A stretch of DNA of 64,000 nt from Nocardia albiluteola (GTDB lineage: Bacteria; Actinomycetota; Actinomycetes; Mycobacteriales; Mycobacteriaceae), in assembly GCF_018860155.1 (NCBI RefSeq), contig NZ_JAHKNI010000015.1, positions 62,001-126,000 on the forward strand, read 5' to 3'. The notes under the pieces were generated by a model, which did no database searches, was not told the origin of the DNA, and worked only from the letters and a program-made list of their open reading frames with translations. Made by a program: the position numbers and the translations under genes. This document shows, piece after piece, positions 8,265 to 16,308 of this stretch. Every line of letters starts with the position of its first letter. Position 1 is the first letter of the stretch.

Positions 8265-9923
8265 TCACTCGGTGGGGACGTCCATCTCCACCAGTGGTTT
8301 ACGCAACAACTTCCCGGTGGCGTTGCGCGGCAGCTTGTCGAGGAAGATCACCTCGCGCGGCACCTTGTACCGGGCCAGGTTGGCCTTGACGTAGTCCTTG
8401 ATCTCCTGCACGTCGCGCGCCGAGTCGGGACCGGGAACGACGATGGCGCGCAGGCGCTTTCCGAATTCGCGATCGGCCACGCCGACCACCGCGGCCTCGA
8501 GCACGTCCGCGCGCTGGGCGATCAGATGCTCGACCTCCTGGGGAAAGACGTTCTCGCCGCCGGAGACGATCATGTCGTCGTCGCGGCCGTCGATGAACAG
8601 CAGGCCGTGCTCGTCGAAGTGGCCGACATCACCGCTGGACATCATGCCGTCCACGGTTTCCTTGGTGCGGCCGTCGGTGTAGCCCTTGAACGAATGCGCG
8701 CTCTCGATGAAGATCGTGCCGGTCACGTTCGGCCGGGTGATCCGCGTGCGGTTCCCGTCGTACAGGGCCAGCCGGATGCCGACCGGCGGCCGACCCGCGG
8801 TGTTGGGTGCGATGCGCAGGTCCTGCGGCGTGGCCACGGTGATCAGCGCGCATTCGGTGGAGCCGTACACGTTGTAGAGCACGTCGCCGAAGTAGTCGAG
8901 GCTGCGGGTGACGACGTCCGGCGGGATCGCCGAGCCCGCCGCGAAAATCATCTCGAGCGACGACATGTCGTACTTGGCAAGGGTTTCCGCGGGCAGATCC
9001 AGCATGCGCTGCAGCATCGTGGGCACCACGACGAGCGAGCGCGCCCCGTATCGGGCGATATTGGCCAGCGTGGCCTCGGGATCGAAACGCCGCTGCTGGA
9101 AGATCATCCGGTTGCCCAGCGCCAGTCCGAGGGTGAACTGTGAGAGTCCGGTGGCGTGGAACACCGGCGCGGCGACCACCATGGAACCGTTGCGCGGCAA
9201 TGGAATCCGATCCAGGAACTGCGCGGAGATGAACGGGCTCACCTTCTCCCGCGGCGCCCCCTTCGGCGTTCCGGTGGTTCCGCTGGTGAGAATGACCGTG
9301 CCGCCGGGCTTTTCGGGCGCGGGCACGGCGGCGGGCGACTGCCCCGCCATCAGCGAATCCAGCGTCGGAATCGCCGGGTCCACGCCGTCCTTCTCGTCCA
9401 CCCAGGTCAGGATGCGGGGGATCTCGGCCGGGATCGCGCTCATCAGCTCGACGAATTCGCTGTCGTGCAGGATCGCCTTGGCGCCCTCCCGCGCGGCCAC
9501 GTCGGCCAGCTGTGGTTTGGCGAAGCCGGTGTTCATCAGCACTGCGCGCACGCCGAGCTTGCCGGTCGCGGCCAGGCTCAGCACCATGCCGCGATGGTCG
9601 CGGGCCAGCACCGCGATCACGTCGCCCTGGCCCAGTCCGCGGGCGGCCAGGCCGCGGGCGAGCCGGTTGGACTGCTCGTTGATCTCGCCGAACGTCATCT
9701 CACCGCGCTCGTCGAGGATGGCGGCGGAGTCGGCGCTGGTCTTGGCCGCGTGCATGATCACACCGGCGAACGGGCCGTATTTGCCCACGTTGAGCGCCGA
9801 GCTCAGGGCATGGTCCGGGCGCAGCGGATTGAACAGTCCGCGCTTGACCATCGCGTTGACGCTCAGGGCGAGGTCCTGTGCCTTGCGGACCGCAGTGCTG
9901 GCCGACGGAAGGGCAGCTGACAT
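8265..9923 (-). CDS. Fatty acyl-CoA/AMP ligase (FadD family)
   Basis: 552 aa, AMP-binding superfamily. Motifs are intact: P-loop VILTSGTTGTPKGAPR (~210-225), YNVYGSTECALITVATPQDL (~335), SGDVGHFDEHGLLFIDGRDDDMIVSGGENVFP (~435-467) and the C-terminal lysine motif LPRNATGKLLRKPL (~530). The enzyme should activate a fatty or other carboxylic acid with ATP and load it on CoA. The N-terminus (KRGLFNPLRPDHALSSALNVGKYGPFAGV) is of the mycobacterial FadD12/FadD2 type. Its paralogue lies next upstream on the same strand, 203 bp away, with its own control signals. Confidence 0.87.
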   Translation of the reverse strand: MSAALPSASTAVRKAQDLALSVNAMVKRGLFNPLRPDHALSSALNVGKYGPFAGVIMHAAKTSADSAAILDERGEMTFGEINEQSNRLARGLAARGLGQGDVIAVLARDHRGMVLSLAATGKLGVRAVLMNTGFAKPQLADVAAREGAKAILHDSEFVELMSAIPAEIPRILTWVDEKDGVDPAIPTLDSLMAGQSPAAVPAPEKPGGTVILTSGTTGTPKGAPREKVSPFISAQFLDRIPLPRNGSMVVAAPVFHATGLSQFTLGLALGNRMIFQQRRFDPEATLANIARYGARSLVVVPTMLQRMLDLPAETLAKYDMSSLEMIFAAGSAIPPDVVTRSLDYFGDVLYNVYGSTECALITVATPQDLRIAPNTAGRPPVGIRLALYDGNRTRITRPNVTGTIFIESAHSFKGYTDGRTKETVDGMMSSGDVGHFDEHGLLFIDGRDDDMIVSGGENVFPQEVEHLIAQRADVLEAAVVGVADREFGKRLRAIVVPGPDSARDVQEIKDYVKANLARYKVPREVIFLDKLPRNATGKLLRKPLVEMDVPTE

Positions 9924-9990
9924 GGGTTACAACCTTCCGCGATCGCCTGACCAGGGCCGGGCGGATCGCAACATCGAGATCCAGTGCGGG

Positions 9991-10025
9991 TGCTAACACT
10001 AGCAAGCATGCCTACTCGGAAGTAG
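9991..10025. promoter_or_regulatory. Two inverted repeats upstream of the first fadD-like gene
   Basis: TGCTA-ACAC-TAGCA (9991-10004) and CTACT-CGGA-AGTAG (10012-10025) lie 68-102 nt upstream of the start at 9923. Both have the form of TetR-type operators and fall in the likely promoter. No TetR gene is nearby. Confidence 0.4.
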
Positions 10026-10125
10026 CCCGAGTCTCTGTAACCGACGGTACCTGCAAGATTGCCGGGCCCACTCTGTGATCTTGTACCACCTCAGCGCATA
10101 TCGGGCCTGTGATTGTGCACGATGT

Positions 10126-11778
10126 CTACTCGGGGAGCTTGTATTCCATCAGTTCGCGGCGCAGTAGCTTGCCGGTCGCGTTGCGGGGCAGGTCGTCGAG
10201 GAAGATCACCTCGCGTGGCACCTTGTAGCGGGCCAGATTGCCCTTGACGTACGCCTTGATCTCCTCGGCGTCGGGATTGGCGCCCGGCTCGGCGACGATG
10301 AACGCCCGCAGCCGCTTGCCGTATTCCACGTCGTCCACCCCGACGACCGCCGCGTCGAAGATGTCGGGCCGGGCGAGCAGCAGATTCTCCACCTCCAGCG
10401 GGAAGACGTTCTCCCCGCCGGAGACGATCATGTCGTCGTCGCGGCCGTCGATGAACAGCAGGCCGTGCTCGTCGAAATGCCCGACGTCGCCGGAGGACAT
10501 GTAGCCGTCGATGATCTGCTTGTGCCGCCCGTCGGTATAGCCCTCGAAGGGCGCGCCGGACCGGATGAAGATGCGGCCGGTGACATTCCGGTCGTGGATG
10601 CGGCGGCCCTCGTCGTCGAACAGTACGACCTCGCAGGTCACCGGGGCCCGGCCCGCGGTGCCGGGTGCCAGCGCCAGATCCTGCGGCTGGGCCACCGTCG
10701 CGACCGCGCATTCGGTCGATCCGTAGAGGTTGTAGAGGGTGTGGCCGAAGGCCTCGGTGGCGCGGACGGTGAGCTCGGGCGACAGCGCTGAACCGGCGAG
10801 CACGATCGACTTCAGCGAGCTCAGATCGTATTGCGCGCGGATCGCCGGATCCAGTTCGACCATGCGGTGCAGCATCGTCGGCACTGCCACCAGCAACTGC
10901 ACCCGGTGCTCGGCGATCTTGCGGAGGGTGTCCTCGGCGTTGAACCGGCGCGTCGTGATGACGGTATTGCCCAGCGCGACGGCGATCAGCCAGGTGGCCT
11001 GGCCCGTGCTGTGGAAGATCGGCGAGACGATCATCATCGTGCCCTGGCGCGGGAACGGGATCCGGTCGGCGACCTGCACGGTCGCCATCGGCGATATCCG
11101 GCCGCGCGGGGCGCCCTTGGGTAGGCCCGTGGTGCCGCTGGTCAGGATCACGAATCCGCCGACCCGCTCGGGCAACGGCAGCTCGGTGACCGGGTTGGTC
11201 GCGATCAGCTCCTCGATTGTCGTTGCGCCCGAGGGCACTTCGTGGCCCTCGTCGACCCAGGTCAGCACCCGGGGCAGGTCGCTCGGCAGGGCGTCGAGCA
11301 GCCCGATGAACTCGCTGTCGTGCAGCACCGCGCGGACGTTCTCGCGCTCACAGACCTGGGCGAACTGCGGTTTGGCGAAACCGGTGTTCATCAGGGCCAA
11401 CCGCGCGCCCGCCTTGCCGGCCGCGGCCATCGCCAGCAGCAGCCCGTGGTGGTCGCGAGCCAGGATGGCGATCACCGTGCCGGGGGTGATGCCCATGTTC
11501 TGCAGACCGCGGGCCAGTGCCGTGGACTGCTCGTCGAGTTCGCGATAGGTCAGCGAGACGCGCTCGTCGACCACGGCGACCCTGTCGGGCCAGACCCGCG
11601 CCGCGTGCCGGACCGCGGTGGCCTGCGACCCCAGTACCGCGCCCTCCTTGGCCGTGCGCAGCGTCTCCTGCAGATTGCGCGGATCGATCAGCCCGCGCTC
11701 GCGCAGCACATTGACCCCGCGAATCGTCTCGACGGTGTGGATTACCTTGCGCTGTACCTGCTCCAGAACCGAGACCAC
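10126..11778 (-). CDS. Fatty acyl-CoA/AMP ligase (FadD family), paralogue of the gene at 8265
   Basis: About 550 aa. Motifs: VILTSGTTGLPKGAPR, LYNLYGSTECAVATVAQPQDLALAPG, MSSGDVGHFDEHGLLFIDGRDDDMIVSGGENVFPLEVENLL and the C-terminal LPRNATGKLLRREL. The P-loop, A8 region and catalytic lysine are all present, so it should be active. The GTG at 11778 is preferred over an in-frame longer reading to 11862 because a GGAGG lies just ahead of it and the longer reading would cover the palindrome at 11802-11816. The close similarity to the neighbour suggests duplication, with separate regulation. Confidence 0.86.
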   Translation of the reverse strand: MVSVLEQVQRKVIHTVETIRGVNVLRERGLIDPRNLQETLRTAKEGAVLGSQATAVRHAARVWPDRVAVVDERVSLTYRELDEQSTALARGLQNMGITPGTVIAILARDHHGLLLAMAAAGKAGARLALMNTGFAKPQFAQVCERENVRAVLHDSEFIGLLDALPSDLPRVLTWVDEGHEVPSGATTIEELIATNPVTELPLPERVGGFVILTSGTTGLPKGAPRGRISPMATVQVADRIPFPRQGTMMIVSPIFHSTGQATWLIAVALGNTVITTRRFNAEDTLRKIAEHRVQLLVAVPTMLHRMVELDPAIRAQYDLSSLKSIVLAGSALSPELTVRATEAFGHTLYNLYGSTECAVATVAQPQDLALAPGTAGRAPVTCEVVLFDDEGRRIHDRNVTGRIFIRSGAPFEGYTDGRHKQIIDGYMSSGDVGHFDEHGLLFIDGRDDDMIVSGGENVFPLEVENLLLARPDIFDAAVVGVDDVEYGKRLRAFIVAEPGANPDAEEIKAYVKGNLARYKVPREVIFLDDLPRNATGKLLRRELMEYKLPE

Positions 11779-11801
11779 CTCGACCACCTCCACGAGATCA
11801 A

Positions 11802-11816
11802 CAGACCGGTGGTCTG
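11802..11816. promoter_or_regulatory. TetR-type operator candidate, CAGACC-GGT-GGTCTG
   Basis: A perfect 6-bp-arm inverted repeat with a 3-nt centre, 24 nt upstream of the GTG at 11778 and overlapping the likely promoter. The form is typical of TetR-family sites that control fatty-acid or detoxification genes. The cognate regulator is not in the vicinity. Confidence 0.5.
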
Positions 11817-11942
11817 GACGGTAGCAGGGAAAATCTGACGCCGGATACGGAAATCCGGCCAATTCGCCGGACGTCGTGCCGCTCGGCGGACCCGCCGGGC
11901 GCGGCCGGATTCACCGGGTGCGGCCGCGGGTACTGCCCTAGG

Positions 11943-12623
11943 GTGATCAACACGCGTATTGCCGCCTTGACCGCTTTGCTGCTGCTGGTTGCGGGATGCT
12001 CCACGGCCACGAACCAGCAGCAGCGCCCCGACCCCGCCACCACGCCCGTGCCGTCGTCGTCCGCGATGCCGACGACGGCGGCGGGCAGCGCTCCGGCGCG
12101 CGGGGCGAGCTATGCCGACGTGCTCGCCTGGGTGCAGGCGGGGCGCGCGGCCGATGCCGAGCAATTCCGCACCGCCAAGGCGCCGGACGGCACCGCCACC
12201 ACGCTGCACAAGGATGTCGCGTTCAACAGCCCGACCGGAAAGATCAAGTGCATCACCGACTTCGACGACTCCGTGCCTGGGTTGTCCTGCCTGGTCGAGC
12301 TGAAGAATCCGCCGAGCAAGCCCGCGGGCAACGACGAGGGCGAATTCATCGCGGGCTGGATCTATTACACGGGCACGCAGGCCACCGTCGGCTCGCTGCA
12401 CGGTGACCCGGGGCCGTTCGTGCGCGGCTACGGCAATCAGCTTGCGTACGGATCCCGGGTCAGCGCAGGCGATTACATCTGCCGCATGGACACCGCCGGG
12501 CTGTTCTGCGTGAACCGATCGACGCGATCGGCTGTCGCACTGAGCGATGCGGGTGTCGTGCCCTTCGGCTGTCTCCGAAGGCAGACGCCCACACAGGATA
12601 TCGGGGAGCTTTACGGATGCTGA
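11943..12623 (+). CDS. Predicted secreted lipoprotein of unknown function
   Basis: 226 aa from GTG 11943. The N-terminus is a type II signal peptide, RIAALTALLLLVAGC, with lipobox LVAGC (Cys 19). A low-complexity Pro/Ser/Thr/Ala linker follows (~22-50). The folded part contains paired cysteines (KCITDF...LSCLVE, YICRMDTAGLFCVN, FGCLRR, YGC) suggesting disulfides outside the membrane. I do not recognise the family; similar Cys-containing actinobacterial secreted proteins are uncharacterised. It is not obviously in an operon with the chorismatase, whose start is 137 bp further on. Confidence 0.72.
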   Translation: MINTRIAALTALLLLVAGCSTATNQQQRPDPATTPVPSSSAMPTTAAGSAPARGASYADVLAWVQAGRAADAEQFRTAKAPDGTATTLHKDVAFNSPTGKIKCITDFDDSVPGLSCLVELKNPPSKPAGNDEGEFIAGWIYYTGTQATVGSLHGDPGPFVRGYGNQLAYGSRVSAGDYICRMDTAGLFCVNRSTRSAVALSDAGVVPFGCLRRQTPTQDIGELYGC

Positions 12624-12634
12624 CGCCGCGGAAG

Positions 12635-12662
12635 CATGTTACATCGAATGGTGTCATGTTAC
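12635..12662. repeat. Direct repeat CATGTTAC x2 upstream of the chorismatase
   Basis: CATGTTAC occurs at 12635-12642 and 12655-12662, 20 bp apart, about two helical turns, roughly 100-125 nt before the chorismatase start. It could be an activator site; the evidence is the repeat only. Confidence 0.3.
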
Positions 12663-12760
12663 GCTGACCGGCGTCATATCGCGAGGATCTTCCCCGCCGA
12701 TCAGCCACCGGCATCCGATCCTGCGCGGTGGTTCGACCTGCGCGAAATATAGGAAGTCTC

Positions 12761-13786
12761 ATGCGTAACCGGCAGTTCGGTGGCAGTGTGCGAGGTCTGT
12801 GGTCCGATCTGGTTCCGGGAGTGGTGTATTCGGAATCGGCGAGCGCGGAACCCGGAAATATCTTGGGGCGCATCAGTTTTGCAACCGGACCGGCTGCCCC
12901 CGATATGGTCGATGGTGCGCCGCACATGACCGCACATGTCGCGACCTGGATCGACCATGTGGCCGAAGAGATTTGGCGAACCACGCTACCGGTGCGCAGC
13001 GGTGTGGTCGGTGACGCGGTCTTCGCCGAGGACGGCGAGTATCTCTTCTACGCCGCACGCCTGGGGCCGGAGCCGGTGTATCGGGCGCCGGTGCGCGAGC
13101 TGTACGAATCCGCGCTGCGGTTCGCCTGGGAACACGGCTACACCGACCTGGTCCGGATGTGGAACTTCGTCGGCGGCATCGGCGGCGCCAATGCGCAGGG
13201 CATCGGGATCTATCCGGACTTCTGTGCCGGGCGGGCCGAGGCGCTCGCCGTGTGGGGGGAGCAGTTCCCGGGCGTGCCCGCCGCGGACGGGATCGGCACG
13301 CTCACTGCGGGAGTCGATCTCTGCTATCTCGCCACCAAACCGGGCCGGACCATTCAGGTGGATACTCCACCACAACCACCGGCCCGCGAAAACCGTTGGC
13401 GCCGTGAGCCGCAGCGGCGCAGCAGCGCGCGCGCCACCTACCTCAGGGAGCACGGCGCGGGCAGCCTGTTCGTCTCGGGTACCGCCGGCCTGGTCGGCGA
13501 GAACGCCGTGCACGCGGACGACATCGCGCGCCAGACCGTGCAGACCCTGCGCGACATCGATACGCTCGTCGGTGACTACAACCTGAGCCGGTACGGGCTG
13601 GACGGCGACGGGTACGCCCTGCGGAACATGGATCAGGTCAAGGTCTATGTGCGCGACAGCAGGCACGTTCCCGTTGTCCGCGACATCTGTTCGCTGGTGT
13701 TTCCGGCCGATTCCGAGGTCGTGTACTTCAATGTCGATGTCTCCCGGGCGGATCTACTGGTGGAGATCGAAGGGGTATGCCGGTGA
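12761..13786 (+). CDS. FkbO/Hyg5-family chorismatase
   Basis: 341 aa, the family's usual length. It shows the family pattern MWNFVGGIGGANAQGIGIYPDFCAGRAEAL (~133-162), AADGIGTLTAG, and a C-terminal RidA-like half with SGTAGLVGENAVHADDIARQTVQTLRDID (~239-267) and DVSRADLLVEIEG at the end. Family members hydrolyse chorismate to pyruvate plus a dihydroxycyclohexadienoate (FkbO type) or 3-hydroxybenzoate (Hyg5 type), starter units for secondary metabolites. Gly in SGT recalls the Hyg5 type; I cannot settle the type by eye. ATG 12761 has AGGAAG upstream, preferred over GTG 12728. It overlaps the next gene by 10 nt. Confidence 0.85.
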   Translation: MRNRQFGGSVRGLWSDLVPGVVYSESASAEPGNILGRISFATGPAAPDMVDGAPHMTAHVATWIDHVAEEIWRTTLPVRSGVVGDAVFAEDGEYLFYAARLGPEPVYRAPVRELYESALRFAWEHGYTDLVRMWNFVGGIGGANAQGIGIYPDFCAGRAEALAVWGEQFPGVPAADGIGTLTAGVDLCYLATKPGRTIQVDTPPQPPARENRWRREPQRRSSARATYLREHGAGSLFVSGTAGLVGENAVHADDIARQTVQTLRDIDTLVGDYNLSRYGLDGDGYALRNMDQVKVYVRDSRHVPVVRDICSLVFPADSEVVYFNVDVSRADLLVEIEGVCR

Positions 13787-14715
13787 TCGGCGTACCCGCC
13801 GATGCGCCCGCCGCACCGTCGGAACCCGCGGGCACCGGCAACCTGGCCGGATGGCTGGAGGATCTGGCGCGCGGTTCCGGCTGGCTCGAGCGGACCGCAT
13901 ATATCCAAGGTGCACACCGCTTCACGTACGGTGAGCTCTACGATCAGGTCTGCCGGAGAGCGGAAGCGCTACGGAGGCTGGGTGTTTCGCGTGGGTCCCG
14001 GGTGCTGCTGGCGCTGCCCGACGGAATCGACTTCGTGACGACATTTCTCGCCGTTCTGCGCATCGGTGGGGTGGCGATTCCGGTCGACGAACAGGACTCC
14101 GACGGCGAACTGCGCGATGCCGAGCGGGCCGCCGAGGCAACGCTGGTGGTCGCCGGAGTCGCGGTTCGCGAGGCGTTCGAGGGCCACACCGTGACGTTGC
14201 GGGATCTGGGGGATCCGGGTGAGCGAATCGACGGGGACGCGGGCCCGGAACCGATGGCGGCGGACGACCCGGCCTTCGCGGTGGTAACGGCCGGCGCCGC
14301 CGGGTCGCGGCGACTGCGTTTCCATTCACACGGCGCCGCGGCGCGGGTCGATCGGGCGACCGAGGACATCCTGGCGGTGAGCGAGGGGGAGGTCTGCTAC
14401 AGCGCCGCGCCCATGCATCTCGAGTACGGCCTGGGCAATGCGGTGCTGCTGCCGCTGCGGCGCGGCGCCGCGGCGGTGCTCACGCCGCAGCGCCCGGACG
14501 AGGGGCTCGCCCTGTCGATCGTGCTCCTGCATCGGGTCGGCGTGTTCTGTGCCGAGCCGGTTTTCTACGCCCGCATGCTGACCCACCCCCATGCCGGTCG
14601 GCTGAGCCGGCTGCGCCTGGCGCTGGTCGTCGGCGAGAAGCTGCCGCTGTCGCTGGCCGAGCGGCTGCGCCGCATGCTCGGGCGGCGCCTGGTGGACCTG
14701 TTCGAGATCGGCTGA
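13777..14715 (+). CDS. Truncated, degenerate AMP-binding (benzoate-CoA-ligase-like) protein
   Basis: 312 aa. The N-terminal half resembles benzoate-CoA ligases and aryl carrier-loading enzymes (FTYGELYDQVCRRAEALRRLGVSRGSRVLLALPDG, FLAVLRIGGVAIPVDEQ). The P-loop position (~169-180) reads VVTAGAAGSRRL, lacking the S/T-rich SGSTG-x-K core. The protein stops at VDLFEIG, where the A5 motif GxTE should begin, so the hinge and the whole C-terminal lysine domain are missing. Adenylation is therefore very unlikely. The frame is intact with normal GC-rich codons and overlaps the chorismatase by 10 nt, suggesting a retained binding or carrier role, or a recent pseudogene. Confidence 0.7.
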   Translation: MPVIGVPADAPAAPSEPAGTGNLAGWLEDLARGSGWLERTAYIQGAHRFTYGELYDQVCRRAEALRRLGVSRGSRVLLALPDGIDFVTTFLAVLRIGGVAIPVDEQDSDGELRDAERAAEATLVVAGVAVREAFEGHTVTLRDLGDPGERIDGDAGPEPMAADDPAFAVVTAGAAGSRRLRFHSHGAAARVDRATEDILAVSEGEVCYSAAPMHLEYGLGNAVLLPLRRGAAAVLTPQRPDEGLALSIVLLHRVGVFCAEPVFYARMLTHPHAGRLSRLRLALVVGEKLPLSLAERLRRMLGRRLVDLFEIG

Positions 14716-14743
14716 CCGACCGACGCTTCCGAGACGTTGTGGG

Positions 14744-14814
14744 CCGTGAAGGCAGGAATCGAACCCGCGTCCTCCCACTCGATCTGGGAGCTCTACCAGC
14801 TGAGCTACTCCACG
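14744..14814 (-). tRNA. tRNA-like gene, putative anticodon TCG, aberrant anticodon loop
   Basis: The minus strand folds as a cloverleaf: 7-bp acceptor CGTGGAG/CTTCACG (extendable by two G-C pairs), D-arm TAGCTCAGCTGGTAGAGC with all conserved bases, T-arm GCGGG-TTCGATT-CCTGC. The anticodon stem TCCCA/TGGGA closes a loop GATCGAG, placing A rather than the near-universal U at position 33; base 26 is also missing by count. If the acceptor is 8 bp, an encoded CCA follows at 14742-14740. Its body is nearly identical to the next element. It may be an unusual or pseudo tRNA. Confidence 0.6.
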
Positions 14815-14895
14815 GCAGAAAAACTATATCTCGTGTCGCACAACGGTTTTCCAGGTTTCGCCGATCCCCTCGGAGTCGGCCGCGGAACTACGGGG

Positions 14896-14968
14896 CCGAG
14901 GAGGCAGGAATCGAACCCGCGGCCGCCCAATTGAATCGTGGGTGCTCTACCGGCTGAGCTACTCCCCG
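14896..14968 (-). tRNA. tRNA-like gene, putative anticodon TTC, aberrant anticodon loop
   Basis: Cloverleaf on the minus strand: acceptor CGGGGAG/CTCCTCG, D-arm TAGCTCAGCCGGTAGAGC, the same T-arm as its neighbour. The anticodon arm CCCAC-GATTCAA-TTGGG has a C-T mismatch at the base next to the loop and again A at position 33. With standard numbering the anticodon is TTC (Glu), but the sequence is unlike an ordinary actinobacterial tRNA-Glu. No CCA is encoded. It lies 47 bp before the fadE23 stop and 81 bp from its sister element. Confidence 0.6.
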
Positions 14969-15015
14969 GCCGCGGATACGATATCCTACCTCGCCCAATG
15001 CCTTCCGTGCGTGGA

Positions 15016-16239
15016 CTACTTCAGCTTGTCGCTGGTCAGCCCCAGCACCCGGCGGGCGACGATGAGCTGCTGGATCTGCTGGGTGCCCTCGAAGATGTCC
15101 AGGATTTTGGAGTCGCGGCCCCACTTCTCCAGCAGGGTGCGCTGGGAGTAGCCCACCGCACCGGCCAGCTCGACCGCCTTCAGCGTCACGTCGGTGCCCA
15201 TGCGGCCCGCCTTGGCCTTGGACATCGACGCCTCGAGGGAGTTGGGCTTCTTGTTGTCGGCCATCCAGCCCGCACGCAGCGACAGCAGGTAGGCGGCCTC
15301 CCAATCGGCCTCCAGGCGAAGGAATTCCGCGGCGGCGGCGGACTGGTTGTTGGCCGGGACGTCGTAGGAGATCTCCACACCGGCCTCGACGAGGATGGTG
15401 CGCAGCTCCTCGAGGGCGGCGCGGCCGACGCCGACGGCCATCGCGGCGACCAGCGGGCGGGTGTTGTCGAAGGTCTGCATGACCCCGGCAAAGCCCTTCT
15501 CCACGTTGACCTCGGGGCTGCCAAGGATGTTGTCCTTGGGAATCCGGCAGTCCTCGAGCCGCAGCTCGGCGGTGTCGGAGGCCTTGATGCCGAGCTTGTG
15601 CTCGAGCCGGGTGACGGTGAGGCCCTTGGCATCCCGCGGCACCACGAACGACTTGATGGCCGCGCGGCCCTTGCTCTTGTCGACCGTGGCCCACACCACG
15701 ATGTGGGTAGCGCGCGAGCCCGCGGTGACGAAGATCTTGGTGCCGTTGAGCACCCACTCGTCGCCGTCCAGGACCGCGGTGGTGGTGACCGCGGCCGAAT
15801 CGGAGCCGAAGGACGGCTCGGTGATGGCCATCGCGGCCCACACCTTGCCGAACCGCTCGAGCTGCTCGTCGGTGGCCACCGCCGCGATCGCGGCGTTGCC
15901 GAGGCCCTGGTAGGGGATCGAGAGCATCAGGCCCACGTCGCCCCAGGAGGTCTCGAGGGCATTCAGCAGCGCGGACATGTTGCCGCCGTTGGAATTTCCG
16001 AGGAGCTCGGTCGCGTGGACGTCGCCCTCGGCCTTGCGGCCGCCGGTGGCCCCGGAGATGTCCTGGGTGCCGGAATCGGCCAGGCCCTCCACCATGGCGG
16101 CCATGGTGTCCAGCTCGACCGGGTAGTCGTGTTCGGCGAGATCGTATTTGCGCGAGGCCGGGCGGAAGATCTCCGCGGCGACCTGGTGGGCCTGGTTCGC
16201 GCTGGCCCGCAGCTTCTTGGGAAGTTCGAGATTGATCAT
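15016..16239 (-). CDS. fadE23: Acyl-CoA dehydrogenase, FadE23-like
   Basis: 407 aa (M. tuberculosis FadE23 is close in length). Motifs: MAITEPSFGSDSAAVTTTAVLDGDEWVLNGTKIFVTAGSRATHIVVWATV (~137-185), LEHKLGIKASDTAELRLEDCRIP, and the C-terminal ILDIFEGTQQIQQLIVARRVLG with the EGT catalytic-base motif intact. It is downstream of the 463-aa ACAD with a 69-bp gap, the fadE24-fadE23 order of mycobacteria. The exact substrate is unknown to me. ATG 16239. Confidence 0.85.
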   Translation of the reverse strand: MINLELPKKLRASANQAHQVAAEIFRPASRKYDLAEHDYPVELDTMAAMVEGLADSGTQDISGATGGRKAEGDVHATELLGNSNGGNMSALLNALETSWGDVGLMLSIPYQGLGNAAIAAVATDEQLERFGKVWAAMAITEPSFGSDSAAVTTTAVLDGDEWVLNGTKIFVTAGSRATHIVVWATVDKSKGRAAIKSFVVPRDAKGLTVTRLEHKLGIKASDTAELRLEDCRIPKDNILGSPEVNVEKGFAGVMQTFDNTRPLVAAMAVGVGRAALEELRTILVEAGVEISYDVPANNQSAAAAEFLRLEADWEAAYLLSLRAGWMADNKKPNSLEASMSKAKAGRMGTDVTLKAVELAGAVGYSQRTLLEKWGRDSKILDIFEGTQQIQQLIVARRVLGLTSDKLK

Positions 16240-16308
16240 GGCATTGGCTCCGTCAAAGGTCTTGGGGCATCGAGGTCTTGGGTCTTCGGGAGTGGGGCGG
16301 GCCCCACG

